A DNA stretch of 64,000 bases, from assembly GCF_004114375.1 (NCBI RefSeq), contig NZ_CP034691.1, positions 53,217 through 117,216 of the forward strand, written 5' to 3'. The notes beneath the pieces were generated by a model that saw nothing but the letters and a program-made list of their open reading frames with translations, was not told the DNA's origin and did not search any database. The position numbers and the translations under genes were made by a program. The stretch is from Halorubrum sp. BOL3-1. Lineage in GTDB: Archaea > Halobacteriota > Halobacteria > Halobacteriales > Haloferacaceae. Shown piece by piece: positions 58,038-64,000 of this stretch (positions within the stretch are counted from its first letter, which is position 1; every line of letters starts with the position of its first letter).

Positions 58038-58190
58038 CGCTCATGTGTAGGAGATTGTGGGTGGCTCGCCTTCTTGCGGTTTGAAGAATTTGCCTTGGTT
58101 CAAGAATAATCTTACAAGCCAATCTCCGTTGAGTTTAGCACTCACCTCAAGTTCGACTGGGCTGTATCAACAATCTCTGCCAGAAGAGCG
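58038..58190. repeat. Degenerate MITE-like element, 153 bp
   Basis: Ends CGCTCATGTGTAGGAGATTG and the inverse CAATCTCTGCCAGAAGAGCG. Related to 36189-36320 and 17723-17886. No target duplication. Confidence 0.6.
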
Positions 58191-58744
58191 TATACAAGTA
58201 GGGGTTTAGCTGTGTGTGCGCGTAAAGCAGTACCTTCTCAACGCAGTTTGAGTTCGGCTGTCCCTGAGTAGTAATGCGGATGTTTTCGAAATACTGTCTG
58301 GCCTAACAGTCGCGATCTTGGGATGCCAATTTAATACGTCACGGAGCCCGCCATACACGAAGGCGTCGATCGTTCCCGGCAACCCTCTCGTTCAGACCGA
58401 AGTCAGTCTCAATCGGTCGTTTAATCGTCCTCTCTTAGAGCAGCCTTCACCACCGGCAGCCGATCAACAAGATGTTTTCACTCACTGGCGATTTCGCGAC
58501 GAACATCAACTTCATCAGAGCAGGCTAAACAACGTATTCGCCAGTAGATATAATAGTTATTTTTATGAGTTGTGTATATATGGAACGCTAGTCGGAGATC
58601 ATCAAGCGTGGTGTCTTGATGGCCAAATTGGAAATTAACTAGGGCTTCTCTCCCCAGTAATGGGAGACCTTCTTTTGCGGTCCGGTTTCAGTCTTCATCT
58701 CGGCCAGAATTGCTGTTATTAGGTTTACTGCCATCGAAATGGTA
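58191..58744. other. Non-coding region near the divergent promoter of the system
   Basis: About 550 bp. A 106-codon frame (58318-58638) is AT-rich, lacks haloarchaeal composition and is not called. Confidence 0.4.
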
Positions 58745-59434
58745 GTGTTCAGATAAGCTAATTCCATGCGAAGGCGAACGATCTGAGCCACTCGTTTGCT
58801 GTTTCTGCTTTGGCGTTGTTAAAACAGTTTGAGAAACTAATATTTCTGTGTCTTACCTCAAGAAAGACATGTTCGACGCTGTTCCGATTTCCATGTCGTT
58901 CGTATCTAAAATCGAGATCGTGTTTGCAACAGGCTCGCTGAAGTGGAACCGCCCCATCAACGAGAAAGATTGCGTCATCAACATCGTGTTTATCACGAAG
59001 TTCCGCGAAGAATTGATCTGGTATGAGGTTCGTTATTGTCGGTTCAAGCCGTGTGTGTAGTATATCGTTCGAATCAGTATCGACAGCAGCGTACAGCCAA
59101 TATTGTTCATCGTCAAGCTGAATCACAGTCTCGTCAACCGCAACGTGATTCGGGCTCCGACCAGTTTCTGGCTGTAAATCGGCTTTGTGAACCCAGTTAT
59201 GAACGGTCGATCGAACTCGATTAACACCAAATACCTCAAGAAACAAGACAGTATTTGAAAGCGATAGTTCAGACAAATGGAGCTAAATACTGAGGTTCAT
59301 CAACAGCTTCGGTGTTGATTCTCGCTCCACAAACTCTAAGTTGATCTCGTCTAAACAGCCGCTGAGACGGTCGTTTTCGGGCATGAATCACTTTGAAAAC
59401 GCACCGCCTCACCTTTCAAACCTTATCTGAACAC
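58745..59434 (-). mobile_element. IS6-family element (degenerate), 690 bp
   Basis: Ends GTGTTCAGATAAG (58745-58757) and CTTATCTGAACAC (59422-59434) are perfect inverted repeats. The flanking octamers AAATGGTA and CGCCAGTT do not match. The transposase has a premature stop. Confidence 0.85.
58758..59384 (-). pseudogene. IS6-family transposase with a premature stop
   Basis: The ATG at 59384 reads MPENDRLSGCLDEINLEFVE, RESTPKLLMNLSI, then TAG where intact relatives have Gln, then LHLSELSLSNTVLFLEVFGV. The DDE domain follows: VDETVIQLDDEQYW, FLVDGAVPL, and Glu in NSVEHVFLEV. A remaining frame from 59276 could give a 172-residue protein without the N-terminus. Probably inactive. Confidence 0.85.
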
Positions 59435-59451
59435 CGCCAGTTGACGAGATT

Positions 59452-60849
59452 CAGTACCTCACAAAGCATCCTCGGCTAGCTGTTTCTGCGGCCTGAGTTC
59501 TGTGTCGAAGCGGTTGTACTGAGGCTCTTGACGAGAGAATTACGGTGGATCGACAGAGAGCTGTCGCTGTCGGCGGCGATCAGCCGCCGACGCGACAGCG
59601 TCGCCACTCACTCTGCTGGCTTGCTCGGTCGGTGGTTAGCGGTAGAATCGGTCGTCAGGTGGCCGATTCGCGGGGACGGCCCGACGCACCGCGAGGGCCG
59701 TCCACGCAGCTCGTCGAACCATATTGACGAACTCCTTGTACGGCCACCACCAGAGGCGACGCCCGCCTCGGCGGGGCGTCGCCACATACTCGTAGTGAAG
59801 GTACCGCCAGACGTTCTGTAAGAGGAGACTCACCACCACGTACAGCAGTCGTACCGTTGGATCTCGTGTTGTCGTTGTCGCTATCGCTTGCTCAAACAAT
59901 CGATAGCTCGATTCGATACCGAACCGCTTGCTGTAGTGGTATCGAGCGTCGCGTGGTGAGTCGATGAACGGCGCGTCAGCGGCGTAGCCGTGACGCGCCA
60001 CCCCGTTCTCGTCATACTTCCCGTTCAGGTACGTACAGTCGATGTAGACGGGAAACTCGACGGTCCAGCTGTGACCGTCGAGTTTCCCTGTCAGATCGTG
60101 CTGAATGACGCGGCTCCATCCTTCCGAGAGCTCCTGCTGAATCGTCTCACCCCACCGGATGATCGGGATCACGTACGCGTAATTGTGCGCCTGAAGCAGC
60201 GTGAGACACTTACTGTCGTAGAATCCGCGATCAAGGTAGACGGCCTTGACCCCGGTGTCAAGGCCGTCTAGGACGCCAAAGAACTCAGCGAGGACACTGC
60301 TGGCGGTATCGCCGTCTCGGAGACGGCGTACCGCCAGCGTGTAGCGTTTGTTCGTCACACGCGCGTAGAGTGTGGCGTAGGCGTGGAACGCAGTGGTTCC
60401 ACGCTTCGCTACCGAGTGATAGAGGTCGTCTGTGTCGTCTTCGTCACCGTAGTAGGGCCGCAGGTGGAGGTCTGCGCAGACCTCCACCTGCTCGGGGAGC
60501 AGTTCATCGAGATCCCTTCGAAGGAGCGTGTTAGCAACTCGTTCGAGCCGATCCGGCTTGAACTTCGTCCGGAGATGGTAGAGGATCGTGTTCGCAGCGG
60601 GTGAGTTCTGGCTTGACGCGCAGAGCGTAGAGACAGAGGTCCCGTCGGCGCAAGCGCCGACGAGGACCTCATAGATGTCCTCAGCAGTGATCTCAGCGTT
60701 ATTGGCTAAGGAGAGCGGAACTTCCTCGTCAAGGCGGTTGACGAGAAAGTTAAGAAGCTGGTCCTCGTGGATCTCACCGTCTGCTTGCTTGGTCGTAGAC
60801 ACACCTTCAGCAAGCAGACGTTCTAACTAAGCGGCTTTGTGAAGTACTG
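59452..60849 (-). mobile_element. ISH3-family IS, copy 3 (complete, 1398 bp)
   Basis: Ends CAGTACCTCACAAAGC (59452) and GCTTTGTGAAGTACTG (to 60849). Perfect 5-bp target duplication AGATT (59447-59451 and 60850-60854). The near identity with copies 1 and 2 shows recent movement. It lies 50 bp upstream of the vWA gene. Confidence 0.94.
59636..60802 (-). CDS. ISH3-family transposase
   Basis: 388 residues, differing from the protein at 4176-5342 at only about ten positions (for example MSTTKQ for MSTTQQ). All regions are intact, including the CADLHLRPYYGDEDD and KAVYLDRGFYDSK acidic segments. With its complete ends and target duplication it is the best candidate for an active ISH3 enzyme here. 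Confidence 0.92.
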   Translation of the reverse strand: MSTTKQADGEIHEDQLLNFLVNRLDEEVPLSLANNAEITAEDIYEVLVGACADGTSVSTLCASSQNSPAANTILYHLRTKFKPDRLERVANTLLRRDLDELLPEQVEVCADLHLRPYYGDEDDTDDLYHSVAKRGTTAFHAYATLYARVTNKRYTLAVRRLRDGDTASSVLAEFFGVLDGLDTGVKAVYLDRGFYDSKCLTLLQAHNYAYVIPIIRWGETIQQELSEGWSRVIQHDLTGKLDGHSWTVEFPVYIDCTYLNGKYDENGVARHGYAADAPFIDSPRDARYHYSKRFGIESSYRLFEQAIATTTTRDPTVRLLYVVVSLLLQNVWRYLHYEYVATPRRGGRRLWWWPYKEFVNMVRRAAWTALAVRRAVPANRPPDDRFYR

Positions 60850-60899
60850 AGATTCGGGAGAAGATTTTTACTCAGGAGAAAGAATACCTGAGTGTAATA

Positions 60900-62105
60900 A
60901 TGTCTCTCAAACTGGACGCTGGGATTGGAGCCCCATTTACACCGGATCGTCGGGAAGCATACCTAGAGGTGAAGGTTGAGACAGCAGATAAAGTCCGGTC
61001 CACGACAACGACGCGAAACGTCTGTATTCTCGTGGATACGAGTACCTCAATGTCGAATTCGAAAATTCGAAAGGCTAGGGAGGGGGTTCGGCGGGTGCTG
61101 GATGAACTGAATCCGGAGGATACAGTCAGTATCATCGGGTTCAATTCTCGTTCGAATGTTATTGTTCCAATGACAAAGTGGGGGGCTGCCGACCAGTCAA
61201 ACATTTATGACTCCGTCGTGGGAACAGGTGGGGGATCGAATTACGATGGACAACTCGAGGCGAGCGGTGGTACGGATATCATCAACGGGCTGGAAACGGC
61301 ACAGAAGGAGTTCAGCAACCTCTCGACGAGGGATATTGGGACGAAAGAGATGGTGTTGCTCTCTGATGGGAAAGACCGTCAGGATCTATCTGAATATGAA
61401 GAGGTTGCCCAGAATATCAACAGCGATGGGATTTCGATTATAGCGGCGGGTATCGGTCGGCGGTACAATGAGCAGGTAATGCTAACGCTCGCCCAAGAGT
61501 CGGGTGGGGAGCCATTTAATTTAGACTCCTCCGATAATATTGCAGACTTCCTTGGTGAGCGGATTCGGGAGGCAGGGAAGGTAGTCCACAGCAATCCTAA
61601 GCTACAGATCGAAACTGGAGACGAGTTCATGATTGATCCAGATGAAAAGGCGTATTTCACCGAACCGCAGATCATGTCGAAAGACATCGCTTCCAACGAA
61701 TCTGGTGTCGAGGTAGAACTCCCACGCCTTTTCGAGGATGGCTATCAGGATCTTACCGTTCCGGTTCTGGGAACGCCGAACGATACGGGCGTTGAGCTGC
61801 ACCTCGCGGACGTGTCGGTCGTAGAGGGGGGGAAGACGATTGCCTCCACGGGCCTAAAGACGACTTATGAGGCAGAAAGCACGAAAAAACGGGTCGTAGA
61901 AAAGCGGCGCGAAGCAGCAAAGATTGTAACTGAGATCAGTGACGGCGACGCTTCGGATAAAGATATTGAGAAAGCGATCGCCGAGATCGAAAAGGAAGGC
62001 TGGTCAAAGGTTGCTACAGATCTTGAAGATCGGCTGACCAGGTCCGAGGAGAGCGGCGGAACTATCGATATTACGAAAGAACCGGTTGACCCAGATGACT
62101 ATTGA
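60900..62105 (+). CDS. von Willebrand factor A domain protein (system gene 4)
   Basis: 401 residues. The vWA domain (about 40-225) has a complete MIDAS: D46-T-S48-T-S50 in VDTSTSMS, Thr in ASGGTDIINGL (about 125) and Asp in VLLSDGKD (about 157). Its partner would be bound through a divalent metal. A beta-rich region (about 235-330) and a helical C-terminus (STKKRVVEKRREAAKIVTEI, SDKDIEKAIAEIEKEGWSKV) follow. No signal peptide or membrane helix, so it is cytosolic. It reads away from the tubulin-like operon and 205 bp before the Hsp70 gene. ISH3 copy 3 now sits just upstream and may have replaced its promoter. Confidence 0.87.
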   Translation: MSLKLDAGIGAPFTPDRREAYLEVKVETADKVRSTTTTRNVCILVDTSTSMSNSKIRKAREGVRRVLDELNPEDTVSIIGFNSRSNVIVPMTKWGAADQSNIYDSVVGTGGGSNYDGQLEASGGTDIINGLETAQKEFSNLSTRDIGTKEMVLLSDGKDRQDLSEYEEVAQNINSDGISIIAAGIGRRYNEQVMLTLAQESGGEPFNLDSSDNIADFLGERIREAGKVVHSNPKLQIETGDEFMIDPDEKAYFTEPQIMSKDIASNESGVEVELPRLFEDGYQDLTVPVLGTPNDTGVELHLADVSVVEGGKTIASTGLKTTYEAESTKKRVVEKRREAAKIVTEISDGDASDKDIEKAIAEIEKEGWSKVATDLEDRLTRSEESGGTIDITKEPVDPDDY

Positions 62106-62310
62106 GTGATTTATCGGAAATATTCGATGCTACGTTATTACTGAGTCTTCTCTGAGTAATTCCCCCTCTAATGCCCTGTGTTTTGGCGATGCCCCGGCCA
62201 GTTATCCGTGAGTGACAGTATCCTACTTCACAAACCATATCATATATCTTTTAAGTGAATTGTAACGGTTACCACAAAATTAATGCTTTGACATAACGAG
62301 CCACAATCAC
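62106..62310. promoter_or_regulatory. Spacer with likely promoter of the Hsp70 gene
   Basis: About 205 bp. An AT-rich segment CATATCATATATCTTTTAAG (62236-62255) holds a TATA-like box; no gene. The Hsp70 gene therefore probably has its own promoter. Confidence 0.5.
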
Positions 62311-63987
62311 ATGGCTCGGCTGGGCATTGATCTCGGTACAACTCGGAGTGCAGCGGGAGTTATGGAAGCGAGCGATCCAAAACTTCTCATGAACAACCAT
62401 GGTGATCGATTAACACCGTCTATCGTCTATTTTGACGACAGTGATGGCGAAAACGATGTAGTCGTAGGGAAACCTGCGAAATCCAGTAACGACCCGAAGA
62501 ACGAAATTCGTGAGGTAAAGCGTCACATGGGCGAGGATGTGGCGATAGAGGCTGGTGGCGACGACCACTCCCCAGCTGACGTGTCGGCCAAAATCCTCGA
62601 GAAACTCATTTCCTATTCAGAAGAATATTTAGATGAAGAGGTAGACGAACTGGTGATTACCGTCCCTGCGTACTTCACTGCCGACCAGAAGGGCCACACG
62701 CGTCAGGCCGCTCGCAAACTCGGCTTCGATGATGAAGACATCGAGTTGTTACATGAACCGACGGCTGCGGCGGTAGCTTACGGCTACAATCAGGACATCA
62801 ACGAGACCGTCCTCGTATTCGACTTCGGTGGTGGGACTCTAGACATCTCTATCATGGAGATCGACGGAAACAATTTCAACATGATTGCCACCAGCGGTGA
62901 CACCGAACTCGGGGGTGCGGACTTTACTCAGGCCATCGTTGATCTCTTGGCAGATGAATACGAGGCTGACGAGGGGCTCGACCCACGAGACGACAAAGAA
63001 ACCCTGTATAACCTCCGACAGGCCGCCGAGGAGCGCAAAAAGGACCTTTCGGCGAACAAGGAAACGACAGTTAATGAACCGCTCCTTGGTCAGGTTGGTG
63101 ACGATATCATCGGTATCACTGAACGGGTGTTAACTCGGAACGAGTTCGAAAGCGAGGTAGAAAGCCTTCTCGACCGGTCAGAAAACGCGCTCGAAGAGGC
63201 GCTTGAGAAGGCTGGCTTAGATACTGATGATATCGACAGCGTGCTGCTCGTCGGTGGGTCTTCGAAGATTCCAGGCGTACAGGACCATGTCAAGGATTAT
63301 ATGGGCTTCGAACCGGACACCACCAATGACCTGGACCGGATTGTCGCTCAGGGCGCAGCGATCGTTGCTGGCGGTGAGAACATTGAGGAACAGTATAGTT
63401 GCCCGCAGTGTGACTATACTGACCAGAACATCATCGATTACTTTGAACACATCGTTGATGAACATGGCACCGGAAAATGTCCGTTCCCTGGTTGCTCCGA
63501 AGAGCCTGGTGAGAAAGCAGCCTTGAAAAGTCACTTGGCTGACGAACACGGTGGAGACATCAATACGGAAACGATCGACGAGAAGGATATCGTAGATATT
63601 GTCACTCGGTCGCTGGGGACTGATATCAGAGACGGAAAGATGGATGTCATTCTGGAGCAAGGTACCAAACTTGAGGCTGAGAACACTCGCGCCTACAAGC
63701 CAGTTCACCCTGACCAGGGTGAGATGCCGATCGAAGTATATCAGGGTGATAACAGGGAAGACAAAAACGCTAATGAGCAACTTCACTCGTGGTCAATCGA
63801 CCTGGAGGAACTCCCCGAGATAGATGACGACATCGATCCGATCGTCGAGGTTACTTTCGCCCTCGACGAAGACGGGGTGCTTGAGGTAACCGCTAAAGAG
63901 CAGCATACGGGTGAGGAAATGACAACGACTGTTAAGACCTCGGGTGAGGGATACGAAGGCCCCGAGAAAGCTGAGGCGGACGATTAA
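62311..63987 (+). CDS. Hsp70-like chaperone with two zinc fingers inserted (system gene 5)
   Basis: 558 residues. The nucleotide-binding domain (1-355) has all DnaK ATPase motifs: phosphate 1 GIDLGTTRSA (5-14), connect 1 ELLHEPTAAAVAYGY (about 149), phosphate 2 FDFGGGTLDISI (about 171) and adenosine VLLVGGSSKIPGVQD (about 310). At about 363-412, where DnaK has a short linker, two C2H2-type fingers appear: C-x2-C-x13-H-x4-H and C-x4-C-x12-H-x4-H. The beta substrate-binding domain follows (VTRSLGTDIRDGKMDVILEQ to VLEVTAKEQHTGEEM), but the helical lid is missing. It is therefore not the housekeeping DnaK. No dnaJ or grpE is adjacent. It probably works with the vWA protein. Confidence 0.88.
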   Translation: MARLGIDLGTTRSAAGVMEASDPKLLMNNHGDRLTPSIVYFDDSDGENDVVVGKPAKSSNDPKNEIREVKRHMGEDVAIEAGGDDHSPADVSAKILEKLISYSEEYLDEEVDELVITVPAYFTADQKGHTRQAARKLGFDDEDIELLHEPTAAAVAYGYNQDINETVLVFDFGGGTLDISIMEIDGNNFNMIATSGDTELGGADFTQAIVDLLADEYEADEGLDPRDDKETLYNLRQAAEERKKDLSANKETTVNEPLLGQVGDDIIGITERVLTRNEFESEVESLLDRSENALEEALEKAGLDTDDIDSVLLVGGSSKIPGVQDHVKDYMGFEPDTTNDLDRIVAQGAAIVAGGENIEEQYSCPQCDYTDQNIIDYFEHIVDEHGTGKCPFPGCSEEPGEKAALKSHLADEHGGDINTETIDEKDIVDIVTRSLGTDIRDGKMDVILEQGTKLEAENTRAYKPVHPDQGEMPIEVYQGDNREDKNANEQLHSWSIDLEELPEIDDDIDPIVEVTFALDEDGVLEVTAKEQHTGEEMTTTVKTSGEGYEGPEKAEADD

Positions 63988-64000
63988 CGGGAACGTCCGA

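Noticed and set aside
58318..58638. 106-codon frame upstream of the system genes
   Set aside because: AT-rich and not protein-like; no ribosome-binding site.

Overview
The window is from a haloarchaeon (class Halobacteria). The proteins are strongly acidic, the rRNA operon is haloarchaeal in order and sequence (16S, tRNA-Ala(TGC), 23S, 5S, all on the minus strand), and the insertion sequences (ISH3-, ISH8- and ISH4-like) and gene families (Orc1/Cdc6 with ORB repeats, TRAM, DUF4397, class III-signal pilin, haloarchaeal winged helices) are typical of the class. An intact orc1/cdc6 with origin repeats, a parA operon with centromere-like repeats, several other replication relics and heavy IS load suggest a megaplasmid, a secondary chromosome or a plasmid-derived island rather than a quiet chromosomal core. 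At least a dozen genes are visibly broken.

Layout. 1-5.4 kb: two inverted ISH3-family copies around a pilin, a DUF4397 protein and a PAS histidine kinase. 5.4-11.8 kb: a queC 3' fragment, a small RHH protein, a CBS-domain gene split by a 347-bp MITE, an ADP-ribosylglycohydrolase, exonuclease VII (xseA/xseB) and a collapsed cdc6. 12.0-17.6 kb: rRNA operon. 17.6-23 kb: tandem MITEs, a polB pseudogene with its catalytic core deleted, then an intact orc1/cdc6 with ORB repeats on both sides. 23-34 kb: broken regulators, two membrane/nuclease-type genes (PD-(D/E)XK and membrane-anchored Mrr), small zinc ribbons, a second MITE copy inside a winged-helix gene, an iteron array and a 1-kb T-poor tract. 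34-38 kb: an HNH gene split by an ISH8-like IS, and an ISH4-like IS. 39-48 kb: a membrane-fused integrase-like protein, a HEPN/MNT module, parA and its partner, a winged-helix/PIN-like pair and an XerC/D-like integrase. 48-51 kb: a decayed primase/helicase-type gene.

51.1-64 kb holds the most unusual genes: a translationally coupled three-gene operon on the minus strand (tubulin-like GTPase of 1139 aa; multi-TM protein with a cytosolic GTPase domain; single-TM protein with a beta-rich extracellular region) facing a divergent vWA protein and an Hsp70 with two zinc fingers inserted between its nucleotide-binding and substrate-binding domains. Two IS elements now sit between the halves. I read this as one membrane-associated NTP-dependent system of unknown role, possibly cytoskeletal or defensive.

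A second unexpected signal is a set of five sites, TTAACCAAC-N23/24-GTTGGTTAA, with invariant arms and unrelated spacers. Three insertions of ISH4-family elements lie in exactly the same register against the outer edge of such sites. Two copies of a MITE with ISH3-type ends carry the same 60-codon gene, have perfect 5-bp target duplications, and each split a gene that can be rejoined in frame.
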